Origin: Pseudomonas subflava
GTDB lineage: Bacteria; Pseudomonadota; Gammaproteobacteria; Pseudomonadales; Pseudomonadaceae
Length of the DNA stretch: 64,000 bases
Assembly (NCBI RefSeq): GCF_023823685.1
Contig: NZ_JAMXBF010000003.1
Span: 372,001 to 436,000 of the forward strand
Direction: 5' to 3'
In this document: positions 41,761 to 50,438 of the stretch, piece by piece
Layout of the letters: each line of letters opens with the position of its first letter
Position numbering within the stretch: the first letter of the stretch is position 1
The notes under the pieces: generated by a model
Databases searched by the model: none
Told to the model about the DNA's origin: nothing
The model's input: only the letters and a program-made list of their open reading frames with translations
Translations under genes and position numbers: made by a program

Positions 41761-44622
41761 CTAGCGCGCCTCGGCCTGCTCGTCGGCCAGCTCCGCCAGC
41801 GGCCGCGGGCGGTCGATGAGATAGCCCTGGGCGTAGTCGATGCCCAGCTCGCGCAGGCAGGTCTGGGCCGCCTCGTTCTCGACGAACTCGGCCACCGTGC
41901 GCAGCCCCAGCTGATGGGCGATCTGCACCATCGAGCCGACCATGGCGCGGTTGATCGGGTCACGCTCGATGCCGCGTACGAAAGTGCCGTCGATCTTCAG
42001 CAGGTCCAGCGGCAGATGGCGCAGGTAGGCGTAGGAGGCGAAGCCGCTGCCGAAGTCGTCCAGCGCCACCTTGAGCCCGCGTTGACGCAGGCGCTCGATC
42101 CATCCGGCCGAGCTGCCCAGCTCGGCCAGCGCCACCATCTCGGTGATTTCCAGGCACAGCTTGCCGGCCGGCAGGCGGTGGGTGTCGAGCAGCTCGTCGA
42201 GCAGGTCGTGGAAATCCGGGTCGTGCAGCGAAGGCGCGCTGAGGTTGATGTTGACCTGGGCCAGCGCCTGCAGGTGGCGCGGGTTGGCGGCCAGCCACTG
42301 GCAGTAGCGGCGCAACACCCAGCGGTCGATCTGCGCGAGAAAGCCGTAGCGTTCGGCGGCGACCAGGAACTGCCCGGGCTCCACCCACTCGCCCGATTGC
42401 GGGTCGCGGTAGCGCAACAGCACCTCGTAGTGGGCGCCGGTCTCCTCGCCGCGCAGCGACCGCACCGGTTGGTAGAACAGCTCGAAGTGCTGCCGCTCGA
42501 TGGCCTCGCGCAGACGGGCGATCCACTGCAGCTGGCGCTGGTGCTCGACCAGCGCGCCGTCGGCCGGGTTAAACAGGTGAACGCGGTTGCGGCCCTGGGC
42601 CTTGGCCATGCTGCTGGCGTTGTCCGCCCAGTTCAGTGCCTCTTCCCAATCCCGCACGCCGGAAGCCAGCTCGAGCACGCCGATGCTCACGCACAGGCGG
42701 AACGGCCTACCGCCATAGCTGAACAGGAAATCCTCCACCGCCTGGCGCAAGCGCTCGGCGTGCTCCAGCGCTTCGGCTCGGTCGCAGCCGCCGAGCAGGA
42801 CGGCGAACTCGTCGCCGCCGATGCGCGCCAGCTCGGCCTGCCCCGGCAGGCAGCCGAGCAGGTGGCCGGCCAGCTGGCGCAGCAGTTGGTCACCGGCGGA
42901 ATGGCCGCAGAGGTCGTTGACCTGCTTGAACTGGTCCAGGTCGAGGAACAACAGGTGGCTGAAGTGCCGCCCACTGCCCTCCAGGCTGCCCTGCAGCAGG
43001 CGCTCCAGCTCGCGGCGGTTGACCAGCCCGGTGAGCGAGTCGTGGGCGGCCAGGCGCGCCAGGCGCTGCTCCAGGGCGCGTCGCTCGCTGAGGTCGACGA
43101 CGATGCCCTCGATGCAATGCTGGCTGCGCTGCTCGTGCAGCGACAGGTGCACCCAGCGGCTGTGGCCATCGACGGTCTGCAGCTGCACCTCGCCGCTGGC
43201 GATGCTCTGCGCCTCGCTCAGCTGCTCGCAGAGACGCTGCCAGTCGCCGGGCGCCAGCAGGCCCTGGATCGGCTGGGCCTGGAGCAGCTCGGCGTCGCTC
43301 TCGGGGCGACCGAGCAGGCGCAGGAAGCTGGGGTTGGTCTCCAGCAGCAGGCCCTGGCGGTTGCAGCGGAAGATGCCTTCGGCGGCGTTGCGGAACAGCC
43401 CGCGGTACTGCTCCAGGTTGGCGATGGCCTGCTCGCGGGAGGCCAGCAGCGCCTGGCGCACGTCGTCCAGCTGGCGACCGTTGAGCACGCCGAAGAGGAA
43501 CACGCAGATCACCGGCAGCCAGGCGTGCAGCACGTCGACCCAGGCGTTGCGCGGCACCAGCCCCGAGCGGCTCAGCGAGAGCATCAGCATGAGCAGAATG
43601 GCGCCGCTCCAGAACAGCGCGAACCAGCCGGCGTAGGGCCGCCGCAGATAGAGCGCGAGCAGGGTCAGGCCGAGCTGGAACAGGCCGATCGCCAGCAACA
43701 GCAGGTTCATCGCCTGCGCCGCCTGGCTGTGCGTCGGGCTCGCCAGCACCCACACCAGCACGCCGCCCAGCGCGAGGATCAACAGGTCGCGCAGACGCCG
43801 CGGCAGGCCGTGGTTCAGACGCAGTGAGGCGCTGATGAACAGGGTACTGAAGATCAGCGTGAGCACGCCGAACAGGTTGGTCTCGAACGGCGTGGCCGCC
43901 GGCCAGTTGCGCCAGGCCAGCAGGTTGGTCAGGTCGTTGATCGCTGCGGTGTACCAGGCGACGCTGAGAATGGTCGCGCAGTAGTAGCCCAGGCGGCGGT
44001 CCGGCGCGATGGCGAACTTGAGCAGGTGGAACAGCGCCATGACCAGCAGCGCGCCGACGATCAGACCGTTGTTCAGCCAGGTGGTGGCGAGCAGGCGGTC
44101 CTTTCGCTCGGCCGGCAACAGCCTGATCGGCAGGCTGATCGACGAGGTGCTGCGTACCCGCAGGATCACTTCCTGCTGCGCCGTGCCGAGGCCCGGCAGT
44201 GGCATCAGGAAGCCGCGCAAGGGCTCGTCGCGGCGAGCGAAGGGCAGCAGGTCGCCGACCTGGCGGTAGAGCTGCAACTGATCGTCGACGAACACCCAGA
44301 ACTGCACGTCGTCGAGGTAGGTGTGGTCCAGCCACAGGTAATAGCGCTGGCCGGCACGCCCCTGCAGGCGCATGCCGAGCCACCGGGCGCTGTCGCTCCA
44401 GCCGAGGGAGGGAATGGCTCGCAGGTCCTGACCTTCGTCGAGCAGGCGCGCTCGCGCCTGATGCAGTGACAGCTGCTCGACGGGGTCCTCGAGCAGGCGC
44501 ACCGGTGGCACCGTGTCCAGGTCAGCCTGGCGCAGGTCGAACAGCGGCAGCTCGGCCCGGGCGGCGCCGCAGCACAGCATCAGGAACAGCAGGGGCAGGA
44601 GCCGGCGAAGGGCAGACGACAT
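41761..44622 (-). CDS. 7TMR-DISM / PAS / GGDEF / EAL c-di-GMP signalling protein
   Basis: A 953-aa inner-membrane protein. Signal peptide 1-23, a periplasmic 7TMR-DISMED2 sensor at about 35-165, seven TM helices at about 185-390, PAS at about 400-520, GGDEF at about 530-690 with intact RIGGDEF, and EAL at about 710-945. The EAL domain reads EVLLR at the signature, DDFGSGFASYAYLRHLPLDLLKIDGTFV in the metal/loop-6 region and VAEFVEN; these retain the main catalytic residues, so both synthesis and hydrolysis of c-di-GMP are possible. DISMED2 domains are thought to sense carbohydrate-like ligands. It is unlinked to an obvious operon partner. Confidence 0.95.
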   Translation of the reverse strand: MSSALRRLLPLLFLMLCCGAARAELPLFDLRQADLDTVPPVRLLEDPVEQLSLHQARARLLDEGQDLRAIPSLGWSDSARWLGMRLQGRAGQRYYLWLDHTYLDDVQFWVFVDDQLQLYRQVGDLLPFARRDEPLRGFLMPLPGLGTAQQEVILRVRSTSSISLPIRLLPAERKDRLLATTWLNNGLIVGALLVMALFHLLKFAIAPDRRLGYYCATILSVAWYTAAINDLTNLLAWRNWPAATPFETNLFGVLTLIFSTLFISASLRLNHGLPRRLRDLLILALGGVLVWVLASPTHSQAAQAMNLLLLAIGLFQLGLTLLALYLRRPYAGWFALFWSGAILLMLMLSLSRSGLVPRNAWVDVLHAWLPVICVFLFGVLNGRQLDDVRQALLASREQAIANLEQYRGLFRNAAEGIFRCNRQGLLLETNPSFLRLLGRPESDAELLQAQPIQGLLAPGDWQRLCEQLSEAQSIASGEVQLQTVDGHSRWVHLSLHEQRSQHCIEGIVVDLSERRALEQRLARLAAHDSLTGLVNRRELERLLQGSLEGSGRHFSHLLFLDLDQFKQVNDLCGHSAGDQLLRQLAGHLLGCLPGQAELARIGGDEFAVLLGGCDRAEALEHAERLRQAVEDFLFSYGGRPFRLCVSIGVLELASGVRDWEEALNWADNASSMAKAQGRNRVHLFNPADGALVEHQRQLQWIARLREAIERQHFELFYQPVRSLRGEETGAHYEVLLRYRDPQSGEWVEPGQFLVAAERYGFLAQIDRWVLRRYCQWLAANPRHLQALAQVNINLSAPSLHDPDFHDLLDELLDTHRLPAGKLCLEITEMVALAELGSSAGWIERLRQRGLKVALDDFGSGFASYAYLRHLPLDLLKIDGTFVRGIERDPINRAMVGSMVQIAHQLGLRTVAEFVENEAAQTCLRELGIDYAQGYLIDRPRPLAELADEQAEAR

Positions 44623-44683
44623 CGTGGAAGGTCCGGGAGGCGGAAGTGCTGGCGAAAAGCCTTATGCCAGCTTAGCGCACGCC

Positions 44684-45376
44684 TCAGCCGACGCCTGCGG
44701 CCTGGCGCAAGATCCCGAGATCGGCGATCTCGATGCCGCCGTAGGTCAGACGCAGGGCGCCGCGCGCCTCCAGGTCCTTGAGGATCTGATTGGTGGTCTG
44801 CCGCGACAGGCCGAGCATCAGCGCCAGTTGCTCCTGAGCCAGGTGCAGCACGCTGCGCGGGTCGGTCTCGCCGTACCCCTCGGCCATCATCAGCAGGCGC
44901 CGGGCCAGGCGCGGCGCCGCCGGCAGCAGACTCATCTCTTCCAGGGCGATGAAGGCCAGGCGCAGCTTCTGGCTCATCAGCAGGGCGAAGTCGCGCCAGT
45001 ACGCCGGCTCGCGCGCCAGCAGCGCCAGCAGCGCCGCTTGCGGCACCTGCAGCAGGCGGGCCGGGCCCTCGGCATAGGCGTCGTGGGTGCGCGGCTGGCC
45101 ATCGAACAGCGAGATCTCGCCGAACCAGTAGGGCGGCTCGACCAGGGTCAGCAGCGCCTCCTTGCCGTCGCGACTGACCGCACCGACGCGCATCATCCCC
45201 TCAAGCACGGCGTACAACCCGCAGGGAGGATCGCCGCGGCGGAACAAGCGCTGCCCCGGCTCCAGCTGCAGCAGACGTGCCTCGCTCAACAGCGCATCGC
45301 ACAGGGCCTGTGGCAGGTGGCTGAACCACTGGCCGCTTTCCAGCAGCGAGCGATAGGTGGCGGGCGTCTCGGTCAT
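44684..45376 (-). CDS. Crp/Fnr-family transcriptional regulator
   Basis: A 230-aa regulator. A cyclic-nucleotide-binding-fold domain at about 20-140 (LEPGQRLFRRGDPPCGLYAVLEGMMRVG, FGEISLFDGQPRTHDAYAEG) and a Crp-type winged HTH at about 155-225 (QEQLALMLGLSRQTTNQILKDLEARGALRLTYGGIEI). No N-terminal cysteine cluster is present, so it is not an oxygen-sensing Fnr. It diverges from the Mpo1-like gene and could control it; the ligand is unknown. Confidence 0.92.
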   Translation of the reverse strand: MTETPATYRSLLESGQWFSHLPQALCDALLSEARLLQLEPGQRLFRRGDPPCGLYAVLEGMMRVGAVSRDGKEALLTLVEPPYWFGEISLFDGQPRTHDAYAEGPARLLQVPQAALLALLAREPAYWRDFALLMSQKLRLAFIALEEMSLLPAAPRLARRLLMMAEGYGETDPRSVLHLAQEQLALMLGLSRQTTNQILKDLEARGALRLTYGGIEIADLGILRQAAGVG

Positions 45377-45458
45377 GGCTTTGTCGGCTAGCTGACAGTC
45401 GGGTAACGGGGGCTGGCGAGATCATGCCACCACCCCCGCCTTGCTGAGGACACTAATA

Positions 45459-45986
45459 ATGAAAACCCTCGTCGATCATCTCGGCCAGTACGCGGAATAC
45501 CACCGCGACCGCCGCAACATCCTCAGCCACTTCATCGGCATCCCGATGATCGTGGTCGCCGTCGCCGTGCTGCTGTCACGCCCGGGCTGGGAAGTCGCCG
45601 GCCTGTGGGCCTCGCCCGCGCTGCTCACCGCGCTGGTCGCCGGCGTCTTCTACCTGCGCCTGGACCTGCGCTTCGGCGTGCTGATGGCCGCGCTGCTGGC
45701 GCTCAGCCTGTGGGCCGGCGCCGCGCTGGCGCAGCAGAGCACGCTGGTGTGGCTGAGCGGCGGCCTCGGCCTGTTCGTGGTCGGCTGGATCATCCAGTTC
45801 GTCGGTCATTATTACGAAGGCCGCAAGCCTGCCTTTGTCGACGACCTGATGGGCCTGGTGGTCGGCCCGCTGTTCGTGGTTGCCGAGCTGGGCTTCCTGC
45901 TCGGCCTGCGGCCGGAGGTACAGGAAGCGGTGGAGCGCCGCGCCGGCCCCACCTGCATCCGCCCACCCAAGGCCCTGGCCTCCTGA
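45459..45986 (+). CDS. Mpo1/DUF962-like membrane protein
   Basis: A 175-aa protein with about four TM helices. It has the DUF962/Mpo1 pattern: an N-terminal LGQYAEYHRDRRNILSHFIGIPMIV and a second histidine site QFVGHYYEGRKPAFVDDLMGLVVGPLFVVAELGFLLG. In yeast Mpo1 is an Fe(II)-dependent dioxygenase that shortens 2-hydroxy fatty acids; the histidines seen here are the likely metal ligands. The bacterial role is not established. The ATG has GAGGA nine bases upstream. Confidence 0.88.
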   Translation: MKTLVDHLGQYAEYHRDRRNILSHFIGIPMIVVAVAVLLSRPGWEVAGLWASPALLTALVAGVFYLRLDLRFGVLMAALLALSLWAGAALAQQSTLVWLSGGLGLFVVGWIIQFVGHYYEGRKPAFVDDLMGLVVGPLFVVAELGFLLGLRPEVQEAVERRAGPTCIRPPKALAS

Positions 45987-46412
45987 CCGGCCATCGCGGC
46001 CGTCGCTCGGGCGGCCGCCTCGCCGGGCTCAAGTAGTCCCCGACTGGCGCTTACTACAAAGCGTCGCGTCCTCGAAACTTTCTGCCGCACTTCCCTCCTT
46101 ACTTCCGCCACCTTGTCGTCAATCGACGAACGGCCATTCACGCGCCGAATGCCGCTCTGCGCCGCGATCTTCCGTAAATCCGGCTTCATCCCAGCAATAA
46201 CGGCACTTTGCGGACCAATGCAGGAACTACAAGTCACGGCATGACTTGTAGTTATCAAACAGTACCGCTTCAGAATTTCTTGAAGGCCTCGACAATCGCC
46301 TGCAAAATGCCGCGCCCGCCCCCTTCCGGTGCGGCTTTGTGCTGATCCCACTCACCCGCGTGCCACACGTAGTGCGCTGGTTCATCAAAACGATCACGCA
46401 GGAGATTTCTCA
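45987..46412. other. Long leader/promoter region upstream of pntAA
   Basis: 426 bases without a convincing gene. It is less GC-rich than its surroundings around 46050-46270 and contains the perfect 11-bp inverted repeat at 46225-46253. The pntAA ribosome site GGAGA is at 46401-46405. Confidence 0.5.
46225..46253. promoter_or_regulatory. Perfect 11-bp inverted repeat upstream of pntAA
   Basis: AACTACAAGTC-N7-GACTTGTAGTT. It lies about 160 bases before the pntAA start and could be an operator or an mRNA leader hairpin. No T-run follows. Confidence 0.65.
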
Positions 46413-47534
46413 GTGCACATCGGTGTTCCTCTCGAGACCCATGCCGGGGAGACGCGGGTTGCCGCGACGCCCGAAACCGTCAAGAAACTGGTTGGCCAGG
46501 GCCATCAGGTGACCGTTCAGAGCGGTGCCGGCGTCAGCGCCAGCATCCCGGACAGCGCCTTTGAAGCCGCCGGCGCGACCATTGGCAGCGACGCCGCTGC
46601 CTTCGGCGCCGACCTGGTGCTGAAAGTGGTCGCCCCAACCGAAGCCGAACTGGCCCACATGAAGTCCGGCGCGGTGCTGGTCGGCATGCTCAACCCGTTC
46701 TGCAACGACACCATTGCGCGCATGAACGCCCGCGGCATCACCGCCTTCGCCCTGGAGGCCGCCCCGCGTACCTCCCGCGCGCAGAGCCTGGATGTGCTGA
46801 GCTCGCAGGCCAACATCGCCGGCTACAAGGCCGTGATGCTCGCCGCCAACCACTACCCGCGCTTCATGCCGATGCTGATGACCGCCGCCGGTACCGTTAA
46901 GGCCGCCCGCGTGCTGATCCTCGGCGCCGGCGTGGCTGGCCTGCAGGCCATCGCCACGGCCAAGCGTCTGGGTGCGGTGATCGAGGCCTCCGACGTGCGC
47001 CCGGCGGTGAAGGAGCAGATCGAATCGCTCGGCGCCAAGTTCGTCGACGTGCCGTTCGAGACCGACGAGGAGCGCGAGTGCGCCCAGGGTGTCGGCGGTT
47101 ACGCCCGCCCGATGCCGGCCTCCTGGATGGAGCGCCAGGCCAAGGCCGTGCACGAGCGCGCCAAGCAGGCCGACATCGTCATCACCACCGCGCTGATTCC
47201 TGGCCGCAAGGCGCCCACCCTGCTGCACGAGGCCACCGTCGCCGAGATGAAGCCGGGCTCCGTGGTCATCGACCTGGCCGCCGCTCAGGGTGGCAATTGC
47301 CCGCTGACCGAGGCCGATCAGGTGGTGGTCAAGCACGGTGTGACGCTCGTTGGCCACACCAACCTGGCCGCGCTGGTGCCGGCGGATGCCTCCGCCCTGT
47401 ACGCCCGCAACCTGCTGGACTTCCTCAAGCTCGTGATCGACAAGGAAGCCCAGTTCCAGCTCAACCTCGAAGACGACATCGTCGCCGCCTGCCTGATGTG
47501 CAAGGGCGGTGAAGTCGTGCGCAAGAACGGTTAA
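46413..47534 (+). CDS. pntAA: Proton-translocating NAD(P) transhydrogenase subunit alpha part 1
   Basis: A 373-aa soluble domain I subunit that binds NAD(H). I chose a GTG start: GGAGA lies seven bases upstream and the product then begins MHIGVPLETHAGETRVAATPETVKKL, the normal PntAA N-terminus; the upstream frame is not conserved. NAD-binding motifs include VLILGAGVAGLQAIATAKRLGA and the DVRPAVKEQIESLGAKF loop. C-terminal KLVIDKEAQFQLNLEDDIVAACLMCKGG also fits. It forms the membrane transhydrogenase with PntAB and PntB, balancing NADPH and NADH against the proton gradient. Confidence 0.95.
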   Translation: MHIGVPLETHAGETRVAATPETVKKLVGQGHQVTVQSGAGVSASIPDSAFEAAGATIGSDAAAFGADLVLKVVAPTEAELAHMKSGAVLVGMLNPFCNDTIARMNARGITAFALEAAPRTSRAQSLDVLSSQANIAGYKAVMLAANHYPRFMPMLMTAAGTVKAARVLILGAGVAGLQAIATAKRLGAVIEASDVRPAVKEQIESLGAKFVDVPFETDEERECAQGVGGYARPMPASWMERQAKAVHERAKQADIVITTALIPGRKAPTLLHEATVAEMKPGSVVIDLAAAQGGNCPLTEADQVVVKHGVTLVGHTNLAALVPADASALYARNLLDFLKLVIDKEAQFQLNLEDDIVAACLMCKGGEVVRKNG

Positions 47535-47545
47535 GGAGTCGCGAG

Positions 47546-47860
47546 ATGGAACTGATCTCCCCCAGCATCTACAACCTGATCATCTTCGTACTGGCCATCT
47601 ACGTGGGCTACCACGTGGTGTGGAACGTCACCCCGGCCCTGCACACCCCGCTGATGGCCGTGACCAACGCGATCTCCGCCATCGTCATCGTCGGCGCCAT
47701 GCTGGCCGCCGCGCTGACCGAAACCACCCTCGGCAAGACCATGGGCACCCTGGCCGTGGCCCTGGCCGCGGTGAACGTGTTCGGTGGCTTCCTGGTCACC
47801 CGCCGCATGCTGGAAATGTTCAAGAAGAAGGCGCCCAAGGCCTCGGCGGAGAAGCACTGA
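47546..47860 (+). CDS. pntAB: Transhydrogenase subunit alpha part 2 (membrane)
   Basis: A 104-aa membrane subunit with about three TM helices (LIIFVLAIYVGYHVVWNV, ISAIVIVGAMLAAAL, TLAVALAAVNVFGGFLV) and the conserved TPALHTPLMAVTNAISAIVIVGA and GGFLVTRRMLEMFKKK. It is the separated C-terminal half of PntA as in other pseudomonads with a three-gene pnt operon. Its TGA overlaps the ATG of pntB. Confidence 0.95.
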   Translation: MELISPSIYNLIIFVLAIYVGYHVVWNVTPALHTPLMAVTNAISAIVIVGAMLAAALTETTLGKTMGTLAVALAAVNVFGGFLVTRRMLEMFKKKAPKASAEKH

Positions 47861-49296
47861 TGAGCATGAACCTGATCACCCTGCTGTACCTGGTCGCGTC
47901 CGTCTGCTTCATCCAGGCGCTGAAAGGCCTGTCGCACCCGACCACCTCCCGCCAGGGCAACGCCTTCGGCATGATCGGCATGGCCATCGCCGTGCTCACC
48001 ACCCTCGGCCTGATCTACAAGCTGGGCGCCGATATGGCTGTCCAGGGCATCGGCTTCGTCATCGTCGGCCTGCTGGTCGGCGGCAGCGCGGGCGCCATCA
48101 TGGCCAAGCGCGTCGAGATGACCAAGATGCCGGAGCTGGTCGCCTTCATGCACAGCATGATCGGCCTGGCCGCCGTGTTCATCGCCATCGCCGCGGTGGT
48201 CGAGCCGCAGTCGCTCGGCATCGTCGCCAACCTGGGCGACGCCATCCCGGCCGGCAACCGCCTGGAGCTGTTCCTCGGCGCGGCCATCGGTGCCATCACC
48301 TTCTCCGGTTCGGTGATCGCCTTCGGCAAGCTGTCCGGCAAGTACAAGTTCCGCCTGTTCCAGGGCGCCCCGGTGGTGTTCAAGGGTCAGCACATGCTGA
48401 ACCTGGTGGTCGGCCTGGCGATCACCGCCCTCGGCCTGTACTTCACCTTCACCGGTGACATCCGCGCCTTCGCCGTACTGGTGGCCCTGGCCTTCGTCAT
48501 CGGCGTGCTGATCATCATCCCGATCGGCGGCGCAGACATGCCGGTCGTGGTGTCGATGCTGAACTCCTATTCGGGCTGGGCGGCCGCCGGTATCGGCTTC
48601 TCGCTGAACAACTCGATGCTGATCATCGCCGGCTCGCTGGTCGGTTCGTCCGGCGCCATCCTCTCGTACATCATGTGCAAGGCGATGAACCGCTCGTTCT
48701 TCAACGTCATCCTCGGCGGCTTCGGCGCCGATGCCGACGCCGGCGGCCCGGCTGGCGCGCAGCAGGAGCGCAACGTGAAGTCGGGCTCCTCCGACGACGC
48801 CGCCTTCCTGCTGACCAACGCCGACACCGTGGTCATCGTCCCCGGCTACGGCCTGGCCGTGGCTCGCGCCCAGCACGCGCTGATGGAACTGGCCGAGAAG
48901 CTGACCCACCGCGGCGTGACAGTGAAGTACGCGATCCACCCGGTAGCCGGCCGCATGCCGGGCCACATGAACGTCCTGCTGGCCGAGGCCGAAGTGCCCT
49001 ACGAGCAGGTGTTCGAGATGGAGGACATCAACTCCGAGTTCGGCCAGACCGACGTGGTCCTGGTCCTCGGCGCCAACGACGTGGTCAACCCGGCCGCGAA
49101 GAACGATCCGAAATCGCCCATCGCCGGCATGCCGATCCTCGAGGCCTACAAAGCCAAGACCATCATCGTCAACAAGCGCTCCATGGCCAGCGGCTACGCC
49201 GGCCTGGACAACGAACTGTTCTATATGGACAAGACGATGATGGTGTTTGGCGATGCCAAGAAGGTGATTGAGGATATGGTGAAGGCGGTCGAGTAA
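47860..49296 (+). CDS. pntB: Transhydrogenase subunit beta
   Basis: A 478-aa subunit with about nine N-terminal TM helices and a C-terminal soluble NADP-binding domain III from about residue 300. Key motifs: VEMTKMPELVAFMHSMIGLAAVFIA, ADMPVVVSMLNSYSGWAAAGIGFSLNN, VIVPGYGLAVARAQHALMELAEKL, HPVAGRMPGHMNVLLAEAEVPYE and DVVLVLGANDVVNPAAKNDPKSPIAGMPILE. The ATG overlaps the pntAB stop (ATGA), which decides the start over a longer spurious frame. It carries the proton channel and NADP site. Confidence 0.95.
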   Translation: MSMNLITLLYLVASVCFIQALKGLSHPTTSRQGNAFGMIGMAIAVLTTLGLIYKLGADMAVQGIGFVIVGLLVGGSAGAIMAKRVEMTKMPELVAFMHSMIGLAAVFIAIAAVVEPQSLGIVANLGDAIPAGNRLELFLGAAIGAITFSGSVIAFGKLSGKYKFRLFQGAPVVFKGQHMLNLVVGLAITALGLYFTFTGDIRAFAVLVALAFVIGVLIIIPIGGADMPVVVSMLNSYSGWAAAGIGFSLNNSMLIIAGSLVGSSGAILSYIMCKAMNRSFFNVILGGFGADADAGGPAGAQQERNVKSGSSDDAAFLLTNADTVVIVPGYGLAVARAQHALMELAEKLTHRGVTVKYAIHPVAGRMPGHMNVLLAEAEVPYEQVFEMEDINSEFGQTDVVLVLGANDVVNPAAKNDPKSPIAGMPILEAYKAKTIIVNKRSMASGYAGLDNELFYMDKTMMVFGDAKKVIEDMVKAVE

Positions 49297-49314
49297 GGCG
49301 CCTGATCCGCTCAT

Positions 49315-49344
49315 AAAAAACCCGGCTTAATGCCGGGTTTTTTT
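49315..49344. terminator. Bidirectional intrinsic terminator after pntB
   Basis: AAAAAACCCGGC-TTAAT-GCCGGGTTTTTTT separates pntB from the convergent dioxygenase gene and marks the border of the lower-GC glycan region. Confidence 0.92.
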
Positions 49345-49359
49345 GTTTACCTATCCTAC

Positions 49360-50388
49360 TCAGTCGGGCGCATCTCCCGTCTTCAGCTGTTCGGCCAGCT
49401 TCGCTCGCCGCTTGTTGTAGCGAATGGTCTGCCCCAATGCAGCCTCCAAATGCCCTTCTGGCAACTGATGATACTTGTCGGTCCACTCGACAAACTTCAG
49501 CGGCAATTTTTCCCAATAAAACTGCAGCTGACTGGACGCCCAACCCTCATAAATTCTCGTCCAGCTTTCTCGCTGAAAATGTGGCTTCAGACAACCGACC
49601 GTTAGCGGGTCACGAACCGACTGGTAGCGGTAGTCGACAGACACCCTCATTCGATTCGTCTGATTGTCCAGTGCGCGATGCAGCATCAGACTATGGAAAA
49701 TCAGGACATCGCCTTGTTGGTAATCACCAGTGACCCAAGGTTTTTCCTGCAACGCGTCGGGCAATACCGCCTGACGATTACCGGCACCGAGCGAGAACTG
49801 CAACGGCAACAGCCCGTGCTTGTGAGATCCAGGCATGAAAGCCAGCCCTCCAAGATTGACCGGACAATCGCTCAGCGGCATCCAGCAGGCATAGAGCTCG
49901 GTCGTACCCTGATTGTTGGGAAAATCCTGATGCGGCGGGGTGGTCGTCTCCGCATTGTTCGGAAACATGAGTCGACAGATGGAAAGCGGGTGAGGGAAAG
50001 CCGTTTCATCCAGCAGTATGCCCATCACCGCCATTAGAGCAGGCTCATGGGGCAAGGCATGAAAAGCCTCAAGGCGCTGTACTTCGTCATAGACACTGAA
50101 ATACTCGACCTCGCCTTCCACCGCCGGCACAACACAAGGTTCGACAGACTCAAAGGACGCTGCGTCGCCGGAAAACCAGTGCTTACGCTTGCAGATATCA
50201 AATATCTGCGCCTGCAGTACCTGTACTTTTGCCTTGGGCAGCAGGCCTTTCAGGTAGAGGTAGCCCTCTTCTTCGAAACGAGCCCGCAATGCTCCTGGAT
50301 CACCTAACAAGGCACTGGACTCCCTGATGGGGCTTAGCGAGATCGGGTTTTGCGAATTCTGCATCATGCCTGGCTCTTGGTTCTGCAC
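49360..50388 (-). CDS. Phytanoyl-CoA dioxygenase (PhyH) family Fe(II)/2-oxoglutarate oxygenase
   Basis: A 342-aa cytoplasmic double-stranded beta-helix oxygenase. The facial triad is visible: HQD in TPPHQDFPNNQG (H153, D155) and H237 in HSLMLHRALDN, with the 2-oxoglutarate arginine R248 in NRMRVSVDYRYQ. GGLAFMPGSHKHG is the family signature. Substrates range over lipids, sugars and natural products. Here it is at the edge of a surface-glycan cluster, beside a sulfatase in the same orientation, so a carbohydrate or sulfated substrate is plausible but unproven; some family members cleave sulfate esters oxidatively. Confidence 0.9.
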   Translation of the reverse strand: MQNQEPGMMQNSQNPISLSPIRESSALLGDPGALRARFEEEGYLYLKGLLPKAKVQVLQAQIFDICKRKHWFSGDAASFESVEPCVVPAVEGEVEYFSVYDEVQRLEAFHALPHEPALMAVMGILLDETAFPHPLSICRLMFPNNAETTTPPHQDFPNNQGTTELYACWMPLSDCPVNLGGLAFMPGSHKHGLLPLQFSLGAGNRQAVLPDALQEKPWVTGDYQQGDVLIFHSLMLHRALDNQTNRMRVSVDYRYQSVRDPLTVGCLKPHFQRESWTRIYEGWASSQLQFYWEKLPLKFVEWTDKYHQLPEGHLEAALGQTIRYNKRRAKLAEQLKTGDAPD

Positions 50389-50438
50389 GGGTTAACGTAG
50401 CGCCATGTCGGCGACTGGTCCTGGTCTGTCCAAGTCTC

